Source: Thermoplasmata archaeon (GTDB lineage: Archaea; Thermoplasmatota; Thermoplasmata; Lutacidiplasmatales; UBA184). Taken from it: a DNA stretch of 64,000 nt. The stretch spans positions 320,478 to 384,477 of the forward strand of contig JAKIWV010000002.1 of the NCBI GenBank assembly GCA_022749815.1. Direction: 5' to 3'. Below, piece by piece: positions 24,886 to 32,832 of this stretch. The stretch's first letter is position 1. The number at the start of each line of letters is the position of its first letter. The notes under the pieces were generated by a model, which was not told where the DNA came from, did not search any database, and was given only the letters and a program-made list of their open reading frames with translations. The position numbers were made by a program, and so were the translations under genes.

Positions 24886-26013
24886 ATGGCAGACAAAAAA
24901 GTGCGGATCTTGGTCGGGACTCGGAAAGGGGGATACGTTGTTGAAGGGGACTCTTCGAGAAAGAAGTGGAAGGTCGCCTCAAAGGTCCAAATGGGAACCG
25001 ACGTCTTCCACATGGCCGCGGACCCCCGTCATCCGGGGGACCTCTACGCTTGTGTGAACTCTTGGCTCTGGGGACCGGTGCTTTACAGCTCTCACGACTT
25101 TGGGAAGAAATGGTCCGAGATCGGAACTCCGTTGATGGAGCCGACCAAGACGAGACCTCCACGTTTCGATGGCAACCCCGACACTCCGGCGCCCAAGTAT
25201 GCCGTGACGAATCTATGGCATCTCGAGCCCGGGCACGAGAGCGAACCGGAGACCCTGTTCCTGGGTGTGGATCCCTACTCGTTGCACCGCAGCAACGACC
25301 GGGGGAAGACCTGGGAGCCGCTCACGGCTCTGAACGATCATCCCACGAAAGCGAAGTGGAACCCGGGCAACGGGGGACCCTGTCTCCACACCATTCTGAT
25401 CGACCCGACCCGGCGCAACCGGATCTACGCCGGCATTTCGGCGGCCGGACTCTTCCGCTCGGACAACGGGGGGGAAAGCTGGGCACTGGCTAACCGGGGT
25501 GTAGAGACCCCCTACCAGCCCGTGAAGTTCCCCGAGGTGGGACAATGCGTCCATAAGGTTGCCCTCGACCCCGAACGACGGGACACTCTCTACCGCCAAG
25601 ATCATGGCGGGATCTATGTCAGCCACGACTCCGGGGAAAAGTGGGATCGGATCGGCAAATCGTTAGACGACGACTTCGGGTTCGTGGTCGCGACGGCCAA
25701 GTCTCTCCCCGGGCGCGCGTTCTTCGTTCCCCTGCACGGTGAGAGCCGGCTCACTACCGGCGGCGGACTCCAAGTCCATCGGTGGGACGATTCCGCGAAG
25801 AAGTGGAGCACCCTCATGCCTCCAAGCCGGTTCCCGGGCGAATTCGGGACCCATCGCGAGGGATTAGCCTGTGATGCGCTCGATCCAGCCGGGATCTACC
25901 TCGGGACGACGACCGGACGACTGTTCGTCTCCCCTAACGCCGGAAAGACGTGGGACGAGATTCCCTACCAGTTCCCGGCCATCCATTCGGTCTCCGTGGT
26001 TAGCCCCGTCTAG
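24886..26013 (+). CDS. BNR/Asp-box repeat (sialidase-like beta-propeller) protein
   Basis: A 375-residue protein. It starts with Val-Arg-Ile-Leu-Val-Gly-Thr-Arg-Lys-Gly-Gly-Tyr and contains repeated Asp-box motifs of the type Ser-x-Asp-x-Gly-x-x-Trp (Ser-His-Asp-Phe-Gly-Lys-Lys-Trp, Ser-Asn-Asp-Arg-Gly-Lys-Thr-Trp, Ser-Asp-Asn-Gly-Gly-Glu-Ser-Trp, Ser-His-Asp-Ser-Gly-Glu-Lys-Trp, Pro-Asn-Ala-Gly-Lys-Thr-Trp). This pattern belongs to six- or seven-bladed propellers of the exo-alpha-sialidase/VPS10 type. No signal peptide is visible, so it may be cytosolic. A GAGGAG sequence precedes the ATG. Confidence 0.8.
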   Translation: MADKKVRILVGTRKGGYVVEGDSSRKKWKVASKVQMGTDVFHMAADPRHPGDLYACVNSWLWGPVLYSSHDFGKKWSEIGTPLMEPTKTRPPRFDGNPDTPAPKYAVTNLWHLEPGHESEPETLFLGVDPYSLHRSNDRGKTWEPLTALNDHPTKAKWNPGNGGPCLHTILIDPTRRNRIYAGISAAGLFRSDNGGESWALANRGVETPYQPVKFPEVGQCVHKVALDPERRDTLYRQDHGGIYVSHDSGEKWDRIGKSLDDDFGFVVATAKSLPGRAFFVPLHGESRLTTGGGLQVHRWDDSAKKWSTLMPPSRFPGEFGTHREGLACDALDPAGIYLGTTTGRLFVSPNAGKTWDEIPYQFPAIHSVSVVSPV

Positions 26014-26475
26014 GCGACTCGAAGACGCTCCCGCCAGCCGTCGGCCGGGCCGCCCGGGAGCCTTTCGAAAGGAGGGGCCGCCCGTTGCCCGCTCGACGTC
26101 GACGGACGGTGACGAACCATACACTTCCGAAATTTCCCAGACAAAGACCCGCATGGGTCGCCCCAGCGAGTCCAATGAGCTCTCCCTCGCTGGACTGGGG
26201 CAGGTGGGGGCCGGTCGCGTATGTTCGACTACACGATCTCGCGTCGCCTGGTGCGCGCGCGTTTCGCGGTCAGGTTGCTATGCTGCTTGCACCCATCTCC
26301 GTGAATCCGAATTTACCCTAGCCGGCTAGAATTCGAGGTCGACCTGGCGCCGAATGGCCTTAGGAGCAGTTTGTGGAATTCCGAAAGATTGGAGTCAGGT
26401 CCGACCCGGCTGTAACGGATATTTGGCGCCGCGGCTGATGGGGTACCCCTTCCGAGGTCGGCAACAGAGGTCTCC
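26014..26475. other. Intergenic region containing a repeat
   Basis: This 462-bp stretch separates two rightward genes. No protein-like frame was found. A copy of the dispersed repeat lies at 26274-26293. Confidence 0.5.
26274..26293. repeat. Dispersed inverted repeat
   Basis: GTTGCTA-TGCTGC-TTGCACC: the right arm is perfect and the left arm has two mismatches. Confidence 0.65.
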
Positions 26476-26985
26476 ATGGTGCGGAACCAAGGCAAAGTCA
26501 CCAGATTTGTCGTCATGGCAGTCCTGCAGGCCGTTCGCGCAAAAACCTTGGGCCTGCCGCACGATTCGGCACTTTCATGGGGATTGAACAAGGCCATCTT
26601 CTACGCCGCGGCGAAACGGGGATTCCAACAGGGTCCGCCGAAGACCAGCGAGGAATCGGCTAAGCCCCGCGAGGGGAGTTCGCCCGAACTGTACCGACTC
26701 GGTCAGGACGAGGCGTACCGAGACCCAAATTCAAAGGAATTGATTTTCATGATTGGAGGGGAGCCACAGACAGCCGAAAGATTCGAGAAACAGGTAGCAT
26801 CCCGCTTCGGGAGTAAGCAGAACTTCAGTGCTGCATGGGAAGAGGCGCGTCGGATCGTCGAAGGGTTCAATCGAGCCACCCTCGAATCGCCTCAGGGGTT
26901 CTACGGAGAGGTGTACAAGCCCAGGCGAGACGAGCTGTCCGATTTGTGGACTCAGAAGTACTCTCCTCCCTCAAAATCAAAGTAA
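26476..26985 (+). CDS. Conserved hypothetical protein, paralog of the one at 1502
   Basis: A 169-residue protein matching the product of the gene at 1502-2011 end to end (shared Arg-Phe-x-Val-Met-Ala ... Ala-Ala-Ala-Lys-Arg-Gly-Phe and a C-terminal Tyr-Lys/Arg-Pro-Arg-Arg-Asp-Glu-Leu-Ser). The start codon is GTG or ATG near 26476. No family is recognised and there is no membrane segment. It is a lone unit flanked by repeats at 26274 and 27112. Confidence 0.65.
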   Translation: MVRNQGKVTRFVVMAVLQAVRAKTLGLPHDSALSWGLNKAIFYAAAKRGFQQGPPKTSEESAKPREGSSPELYRLGQDEAYRDPNSKELIFMIGGEPQTAERFEKQVASRFGSKQNFSAAWEEARRIVEGFNRATLESPQGFYGEVYKPRRDELSDLWTQKYSPPSKSK

Positions 26986-27111
26986 GGACTGCGATTCACC
27001 GACTGGTAACTTTGGGATTCCCTCGAGCCGGTCGCGTGCGACAGGCACGCCGTCGAACAGGATACGCTACAGTCGTTGAGATCTTTCGCGCCGTCCAGCC
27101 GTAGAAGCTTG

Positions 27112-27131
27112 GTTGCAAAGTCCATTGCACG
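27112..27131. repeat. Dispersed inverted repeat
   Basis: GTTGCAA-AGTCCA-TTGCACG: one mismatch at each end. It lies between the genes at 26476 and 27238. Confidence 0.8.
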
Positions 27132-27237
27132 CACCTCGTTGAGTTTTCTTCGATTGCGGGCAAAAACCTCGTTTGCAGCCAACTCAGAATCCTCCGAGCG
27201 CCGCGTACATATCCTAGAACCGCCCATTTCAGGGTAT

Positions 27238-27579
27238 ATGCTCCAAGATCTGATTGGACGTCAGGTTCTGGTACATGTCGAGGAAGGAGACGGGGCACTC
27301 CGCCGGGTCAAGGCAAACCTTCGCGGAAAGGTCATTCACGTATCGGGCGGCGGCGGGGCCCCTTCCCCTTCCAGCAGCTCGGAGCAAGTCGAGGTGGAGC
27401 TTTTGAATGTTCAGGACGAGTCCCTGCGCGGGGGCCGCCTTGTTCTCCGCCCGCGACTCGCAAACAGCTCACTCGTAGAGGTGATTGAGGGTCGCGACGT
27501 GGTCGTGAATATGGACTTGTATCTTCCACACCTAGGGCCCTTTGCTAAGGGGATCGGGACGTTGCTTAGGGTTGAGTAG
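27238..27579 (+). CDS. Small hypothetical protein
   Basis: A 113-residue protein from the ATG at 27238; the longer upstream frame covers the repeat and is unlikely to be coding. It has a beta-rich N-terminal half (Arg-Gln-Val-Leu-Val-His-Val-Glu-Glu-Gly, Gly-Lys-Val-Ile-His-Val-Ser), a Ser/Gly-rich linker, and a second beta-rich half. The pattern resembles small OB- or SH3-like proteins, but no family is recognised. Confidence 0.45.
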   Translation: MLQDLIGRQVLVHVEEGDGALRRVKANLRGKVIHVSGGGGAPSPSSSSEQVEVELLNVQDESLRGGRLVLRPRLANSSLVEVIEGRDVVVNMDLYLPHLGPFAKGIGTLLRVE

Positions 27580-27733
27580 CTGAAGACTCCAATCCTCTCA
27601 GAAAGACATCTTGGGCTAGCCGCCGCTCCGGGAGTAGAACTTAGAATCGATGTTCTCTCACTCGGTCAACCAGTTCGCCACCGATGCTCGGCCCTTGTGT
27701 GCAACGGAGACTATACCCAGAGACGGGAAAGTG

Positions 27734-27753
27734 GGTGCAAGGTCCGTTGCACC
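27734..27753. repeat. Dispersed inverted repeat
   Basis: GGTGCAA-GGTCCG-TTGCACC: both arms are perfect. Confidence 0.9.
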
Positions 27754-27925
27754 CTGCCGAAGCCCGGGACTAGCTCCCCTGTACTGGGGAGTCGACCACA
27801 CCTGGTTGGGGGCCGCTAGGGTCCCCGACTAGCCCATGGCCGAGGCTAGGGGGCCGTTTCCCGTTCGGAATCCTCCGTTCATTGGACGGAATCATGTAAA
27901 TCATCGAGGGGATTCCAAGGGCGGA

Positions 27926-28393
27926 ATGGATCTCAACGCACCCGTCGACCGTTTTTGGCAACGCTTCCGGGTCGGGTGGGGGGACATTGACGGAAATCAC
28001 CACATGGCCAACCGGGCATTCCTGGACCGAGCCGCAGATACCCGATTCCTATTCTTTGCGAAGAACGGCTTTCCCGCGTCGCGGTTCGCCTCGGAGCGGA
28101 TCGGGCCGGTAATCACCCGCGACGAGCTCGCATATCGGAAGGAGCTGCGGCTTCTGGACGAGTTCACGGTCGACCTTGAACTCTTCGGGCTCTCGTTAGA
28201 TGGCACTCGGTTCGACTTGGGCAACACGTTCCGCAGCGAGGCCGGCGAAGTAGTGGCCGTGGTCCGTTCCCAAGGTTTGTGGTTCGACCTCGAACATCGG
28301 CGACCCCGCGCACCCCCACCTGAGCTCGACGCGGTGCAGCACAAGGCGCCGCGCGCCTCAGAGTTCAAAGAGATAGGCTCGAAGTCCCACTGA
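27926..28393 (+). CDS. Acyl-CoA thioesterase-like (4HBT fold) protein
   Basis: A 155-residue protein from the ATG at 27926. The Phe-Arg-Val-Gly-Trp-Gly-Asp-Ile-Asp-Gly-Asn-His-His-Met-Ala-Asn segment is the typical hotdog-fold thioesterase start, with Asp and His in the active-site position. Members hydrolyse acyl-CoA or 4-hydroxybenzoyl-CoA. The C-terminal tail after residue 110 is Pro/Arg-rich. It stands alone between two repeats. Confidence 0.75.
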   Translation: MDLNAPVDRFWQRFRVGWGDIDGNHHMANRAFLDRAADTRFLFFAKNGFPASRFASERIGPVITRDELAYRKELRLLDEFTVDLELFGLSLDGTRFDLGNTFRSEAGEVVAVVRSQGLWFDLEHRRPRAPPPELDAVQHKAPRASEFKEIGSKSH

Positions 28394-28453
28394 GCCCATC
28401 TTTCAAACAGCAGCCGCCCGGGAGGGACTCCCGGGGGTGGACTGAGCAAAATA

Positions 28454-28473
28454 GTTGCAATGCCGCTTGCACC
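28454..28473. repeat. Dispersed inverted repeat
   Basis: GTTGCAA-TGCCGC-TTGCACC: one mismatch in the left arm. It lies between convergent genes. Confidence 0.85.
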
Positions 28474-28594
28474 TACCTGGAAGAGCTCGGCGAATAGTGC
28501 CCGATGCCTCTTGGGTTCCCTCACTTGGGACAGGGCGCACAAGGGATCGCGCGCTCGTCCAATGAATTTGGGGCCGGACTTCGCTGCGCCGTGC

Positions 28595-29302
28595 TTAGCC
28601 GGATCTGATCGCGCTTTCAACCATCCCGCCGAAGCGTTCCCAGGCAGAACGATTCTCTGAGAGGAGAGGGCTTCCCAGACGGAGCCGGGATAGCGAGTCA
28701 GCGTAACTCTTCGGCTCATGAACCCACTTCAACGCCGAATCGAGTTTGCGTCGGAGTGCCTCTTGCTCCAAACTGACGAAGAGTCCACGGACTTCGGCCA
28801 GATTCACGGACTGAGTCATGATACCGAAGAGGTCGGTGAGATCTTGGGGGCGGCCAGCGAGGATCTTCATAGCCCAAAGACCTTCCAGGCGCACTACCTT
28901 CACCGGTGAATCCACTCGTCCGGAGAGTAGCTCGAGTCGGACGGTTTGTGGGTCTCGCAGAATCCAAGATTCCGGAATCACGGAGTGGGAATCTCGGTCT
29001 CTGAATCCCCCGGTCATCAGATCGAGCGAAACGGGCCCACGGTGCCAAAGCTGCAGGTCGACCGGGTGTCCATGTTCCTGGGGTCCGACGTAGGTGCGTT
29101 CCCTCCTCAGTTGCCTTTTTTCGAGCCACCGAACCCATCCACTCCGGCTTTCCCTCGACGCGAGCACGTCGATATCCTCGGAGTACCGGGGCCTCCCGTA
29201 GGCCGCGACTGCGTAGCCGCCGATTAGCACTCCTTCAAGTTCGGTGGGCCACTTCGCGAGCAGTTCGGTAACTTGCTGTTCTCTTTCGTCAGGATCAATC
29301 AT
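28595..29302 (-). CDS. AbiEii-like nucleotidyltransferase toxin (copy 2)
   Basis: 235 residues from the ATG at 29302, encoding Met-Ile-Asp-Pro-Asp-Glu-Arg-Glu-Gln; the alternative ATG at 29344 lies inside the antitoxin gene. It has the same Leu-Ile-Gly-Gly-Tyr ... Asp-Ile-Asp-Val-Leu nucleotidyltransferase motif and reads through in close alignment with copy 1 (20436-21143), differing mostly by conservative changes. The genes overlap by 8 bp. Two near-identical toxin-antitoxin pairs in one region suggest a recent duplication. Confidence 0.8.
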   Translation of the reverse strand: MIDPDEREQQVTELLAKWPTELEGVLIGGYAVAAYGRPRYSEDIDVLASRESRSGWVRWLEKRQLRRERTYVGPQEHGHPVDLQLWHRGPVSLDLMTGGFRDRDSHSVIPESWILRDPQTVRLELLSGRVDSPVKVVRLEGLWAMKILAGRPQDLTDLFGIMTQSVNLAEVRGLFVSLEQEALRRKLDSALKWVHEPKSYADSLSRLRLGSPLLSENRSAWERFGGMVESAIRSG

Positions 29303-29864
29303 GCACGAGAGCCTCCGCGCCAGCAAAGATCCCCGGATGAGCACGTATCAGACGGAGGGCGTCGCCCTTCGGCACAACGGGCTCGCCCTCTTTGAACGCG
29401 ACCGTCAGGTCTGCCACGGGGAGGAGCTCTATGCGGGCTCCGATCCGTTTCTTCGGATTCGGGGACAGTCCGTTGGAGTGGAGGTACTTGTGCCACGTGC
29501 CCAGCGAGGACTTCGGGACCGCCAACGTGTAAAGCCGAGTGAAGACGGATGGCGATGTCCGATATCGGCCGTCGGTCCAAACCTCTACCGCGCTCTCCCC
29601 GGCCCAGGCCTTGGGGTCCGGGCCGTTCAGGAGGATCTCCCGGACCCGTCGCCACTCAAGGGAGCGAAGGTCCGGACGCTCGCCCGCTTCGAGCCGACGG
29701 TATCGCCCCCGTCCGACTCGAGCCACGTACCCCCGTCGTTTCAGATCGCTCAGCAGCTTTGTCGCTCTCCGATTACCGACTCGCGTCGCGAAATCACGAA
29801 CTGTGAATTCGGAGGTGCCGTAAAGGTGGTCGATCGCGTCGAGGTACGTGAGGGGCATACGCAC
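29295..29864 (-). CDS. AbiEi-like antitoxin with winged HTH (copy 2)
   Basis: A 189-residue protein, paralog of the protein at 21130: the N-terminal winged-helix region is almost identical, and the C-terminal half keeps Arg-Ile-Gly-Ala-Arg-Ile-Glu-Leu-Leu and Pro-Gly-Ile-Phe-Ala-Gly. It is expected to bind DNA and neutralise the AbiEii-like partner. A TATA-like sequence precedes the start, as in copy 1. Confidence 0.75.
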   Translation of the reverse strand: MRMPLTYLDAIDHLYGTSEFTVRDFATRVGNRRATKLLSDLKRRGYVARVGRGRYRRLEAGERPDLRSLEWRRVREILLNGPDPKAWAGESAVEVWTDGRYRTSPSVFTRLYTLAVPKSSLGTWHKYLHSNGLSPNPKKRIGARIELLPVADLTVAFKEGEPVVPKGDALRLIRAHPGIFAGAEALVHD

Positions 29865-29876
29865 TATTAATCGGAT

Positions 29877-29889
29877 ATTATATTTAAAT
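29877..29889 (-). promoter_or_regulatory. TATA-like promoter of AbiE copy 2
   Basis: Plus-strand ttatatttaaat reads ATTTAAATATAA on the minus strand, directly upstream of the ATG at 29864. It is aligned with the promoter of copy 1, so the upstream region was duplicated together with the genes. Confidence 0.65.
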
Positions 29890-29919
29890 GATTCTAATAA
29901 TCACCCCCCAACCGGTCGG

Positions 29920-29939
29920 GGTGAACCGTCCGTTGTACT
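29920..29939. repeat. Decayed copy of the dispersed inverted repeat
   Basis: GGTGAAC-CGTCCG-TTGTACT keeps the spacing but has several arm mismatches. It lies between two divergent genes. Confidence 0.4.
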
Positions 29940-30079
29940 GCTCGGAAGTGATGGCTTATCGACCAAGGAGGGTGCTCAGAATTCTAGTCAAAGCGTAAAG
30001 GCAACCTGCTCGAGGGGGCCATGGAAGATGCGGAGGTTTTTCCGTTCGCTTGCCATCAGGGATCCAGGGGGTACCTACC

Positions 30080-30679
30080 ATGCCGCTCACCTCGAAACCG
30101 CTCTCCATGGAAACGTGGCCCGAGTTCGCTCGGCTCGTCGATAAGCACAATGGCATCTTCGGTGGGTGCTGGTGTATTTCGTTTCATCTCACGGGGGGAG
30201 AGGAACAGCGAGGTGCTTCAGCGTACCGGGCGATGAAGCAGAAGCTGGTACGGGAAGGGCGGGCACACGCCGCGCTCGTCTTCGACGGCCCGGATGCAAT
30301 TGGATGGTGTCAGTTCGGCCCGACCGGGGAACTCCCGAACATCCGGAGCAGGAAATCCTACGAAGAAGGGCTAGGCTACCTTCCCGATTGGCGCATCACC
30401 TGCTTTTTCATTGACCGAGAGCGCCGCGGGGGAGGGATTGCGACAGTCGCACTTCGCGAAGCGCTTCGGGAGATTGGGAGACTCGGAGGGGGAACGGTCG
30501 AGGCCTATCCAGAGGACTACACTGGCCAACGGACCTCGAATTCGTTCTTGTGCAGCGGGACGTTGAGCATGTTCGAGAAAGCGGGATTCAAGCGAGATCG
30601 TAAGATCGCCATGCGAAGATGGGTCGTGAATCGGATTGTTCCCCGGTCACGGGCGAAGCGCGCCGCGAACCGATCTTAG
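30080..30679 (+). CDS. GNAT family N-acetyltransferase
   Basis: A 199-residue protein from the ATG at 30080. The central part has Ala-Ala-Leu-Val-Phe-Asp-Gly-Pro-Asp-Ala-Ile-Gly-Trp-Cys-Gln-Phe-Gly and then Cys-Phe-Phe-Ile-Asp-Arg-Glu-Arg-Arg-Gly-Gly-Gly-Ile-Ala (the acetyl-CoA pyrophosphate-binding motif), and Phe-Glu-Lys-Ala-Gly-Phe closes it. GNAT enzymes acetylate small molecules, antibiotics or proteins; the substrate is unknown. A GTACCTACC sequence precedes the ATG. Confidence 0.85.
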   Translation: MPLTSKPLSMETWPEFARLVDKHNGIFGGCWCISFHLTGGEEQRGASAYRAMKQKLVREGRAHAALVFDGPDAIGWCQFGPTGELPNIRSRKSYEEGLGYLPDWRITCFFIDRERRGGGIATVALREALREIGRLGGGTVEAYPEDYTGQRTSNSFLCSGTLSMFEKAGFKRDRKIAMRRWVVNRIVPRSRAKRAANRS

Positions 30680-31050
30680 GGGTTCTTGCGCAATTGGAGG
30701 ACCTCGTCAAGCAAGCCTTCAACTTTCGAAAGGCGGGCTCACTCCCCTCCCGAAAAGTGCCTCAGTGCTACCCTCGGAGGCGAGTGGCGTGAGCCGAACT
30801 TTCCCATATCGGGGGGCCTTGTATGATCCCCCCCGGTAGGGGGAACGAAAAGGAGTACACCTCTGTCGGGTTGTGGCACAGGCGTGGTTGCAATAGTCAT
30901 TGCACCTCTAATTTCGTGGGGGAGGTAATGTGAAGTGCGCCTAGTTGGGACCAGTTGTGCTTCTCCACTTGGTGAGGATGAAGATATGGAGCGGCCTGGC
31001 GGCAATGTGGTCGATGGTCTCAAGATTGTCAATGCCGTAGGCGAGCGCGT
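30680..31050. other. Intergenic region with repeat, upstream of the restriction-modification genes
   Basis: This 371-bp stretch lacks a convincing frame. A copy of the dispersed repeat is at 30887-30906. The methyltransferase gene starts with a GTG at 31051. Confidence 0.5.
30887..30906. repeat. Dispersed inverted repeat
   Basis: GTTGCAA-TAGTCA-TTGCACC: one mismatch in the left arm. It marks the left edge of the type III restriction-modification unit. Confidence 0.85.
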
Positions 31051-32832
31051 GTGACCGAGCTAATCTGGGAAGGCAAGTACGCGGCTGATGGATCCCGAAT
31101 CCCTGCCTTCAGAGTTGCTCTTCCGTTTCAAACAGTCGAGACCGCAAACGAATCGGCACAAGTTCGGCAGAAGACGTTGGACCGCTACCGACAGCACGGG
31201 CCGATAGAGTGGCGGAACCGCTTGATCTGGGGGGACAACAAGTACGTAGTTCCATCGCTCCTGCCTGAGCTGGCGGGGAAAATTGATGTAATCTACATCG
31301 ACCCGCCGTTCGCCACTGGCCAAGACTTTTCCTTCAAGGTAGAAGTTGGTGGCCAGGAATTCAGAAAGGAGGCATCCATAATCGAACAGAAGGCGTATCG
31401 AGACACGTGGGGCCGTGGATTTGACTCCTATCTCAAGATGATTTACGACCGGCTCTCGCTAATGAGGGAGCTCCTGTCCGAAACCGGATCTGTGTTTGTC
31501 CACTTAGATTATCGGGTCGCTCCTTACGTCAGATGCATCCTTGACGAAGTCTTCGAGCGCCGAATCATTAACGAAATAGCCTGGTGCTACTCCGGACCGG
31601 TTCAACAGAAAATCCGCAACCTTCCAACAAAGCATGACACGATATTCTGGTTCGCGAAAGGTCCCGATTACAAGATTCTGAAAGATAACATACGGATCCC
31701 TTACGATCAGCAGACCGTCGATCGTGTGAAGTATCGTGGCCCGGGTGGTTTCGTTCGACCGAAAGGAACTATCGAGCTAGACGCTCGTGGAAAAATCCCG
31801 GAAGACTGGTGGAAGGACATTCCTTATCTAAACGCGGGCGTTGAATTGACAGGGTATCCGACTCAGAAACCCGCGCGATTACTTCGTAGAATCATCGAGC
31901 TGTCCTCCGAGCCGGGGGATCTCGTAGCGGATTTCTTCTGCGGATCTGGAACCACTTTGGCTATGGCTGAGGAGCTTGGTCGCAGGTGGATTGGGTGTGA
32001 CTTGAGTCGATTTGCCACTCACGTTACCAGAAAGAGGCTTCTCGGTAACCCGAAGGTCAGTCCATTCGCCATACAGAATCTCGGAAAATACGAGAGACAA
32101 GTCTGGCAAATGTCGGAATTTGGTGACAGCGCAGAGTCAAGAGTGGCTTCTTATCGAGAATTCATTCTGCGACTCTTCAGGGCCGAGTCCTTACAAGGCT
32201 TCTCCTGGCTACATGGGGCAAGAGGCAACAGGATGGTACACGTCGGCTCTGTCGACTCGCCTGTTACCGAAGAGGATGTTACCGAAACCGTCAAGGAGTT
32301 TGAGAAGCTCATCGGGAAGGGCCGCCTGGCCCCATCATCCAACGGAATAGACGTCCTGGGTTGGGATTTCGCTTTCGAGGTAAACGAGGTCTCAAAGGAA
32401 CAAGCCAGAGGCAAGAATGTCGATGTCCGATTTAGACGAATTCCTCGAGACATCCTGGACAAGCGCGCGATTGAGGAGGGCGACGTCCGCTTTTTTGAGC
32501 TCGCCGCGCTGTCTGTCAAGGCAATCACGATGGGCAAGACGGTCTCCATTTCAATAGATGATTTCGTTATCCCTCCCGATGACGTTCCAGAAGAAGTGCG
32601 CCATGCCGTCACTCACTGGAAGCATTGGCTAGACTATTGGGCTATCGATTGGGACAACAAGGGCGACGCCTTTCATAATGAATGGCAAGATTTTCGCTCA
32701 CGTGAAAAACCGGAACTAACTACCAACGTGTCTCACACTTACGCACAGAAGGGCCGTTTCTCAATTGTAGTAAAGGCTATCGACATTCTCGGAAACGACA
32801 CCACTAAGTCGCTCTTCGTTTCAATCGCATGA
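31051..32832 (+). CDS. Type III-like DNA methyltransferase (Mod)
   Basis: A 593-residue enzyme starting with GTG. The beta-class amino-methyltransferase motifs are Asp-Pro-Pro-Phe at residues 84-87 and Phe-Phe-Cys-Gly-Ser-Gly-Thr-Thr at about 295-302, followed by Asp-Leu-Ser-Arg. These catalyse transfer of a methyl group to an adenine or cytosine amino group. The last 80 residues have Trp-Asp-x-x-Gly ... His-Thr-Tyr ... Gly-Arg-Phe-Ser-Ile-Val-Val-Lys-Ala-Ile-Asp, a PKD-like beta domain. The stop codon is immediately followed by the start of the Res gene at 32833, so the two are one operon. Confidence 0.85.
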   Translation: MTELIWEGKYAADGSRIPAFRVALPFQTVETANESAQVRQKTLDRYRQHGPIEWRNRLIWGDNKYVVPSLLPELAGKIDVIYIDPPFATGQDFSFKVEVGGQEFRKEASIIEQKAYRDTWGRGFDSYLKMIYDRLSLMRELLSETGSVFVHLDYRVAPYVRCILDEVFERRIINEIAWCYSGPVQQKIRNLPTKHDTIFWFAKGPDYKILKDNIRIPYDQQTVDRVKYRGPGGFVRPKGTIELDARGKIPEDWWKDIPYLNAGVELTGYPTQKPARLLRRIIELSSEPGDLVADFFCGSGTTLAMAEELGRRWIGCDLSRFATHVTRKRLLGNPKVSPFAIQNLGKYERQVWQMSEFGDSAESRVASYREFILRLFRAESLQGFSWLHGARGNRMVHVGSVDSPVTEEDVTETVKEFEKLIGKGRLAPSSNGIDVLGWDFAFEVNEVSKEQARGKNVDVRFRRIPRDILDKRAIEEGDVRFFELAALSVKAITMGKTVSISIDDFVIPPDDVPEEVRHAVTHWKHWLDYWAIDWDNKGDAFHNEWQDFRSREKPELTTNVSHTYAQKGRFSIVVKAIDILGNDTTKSLFVSIA

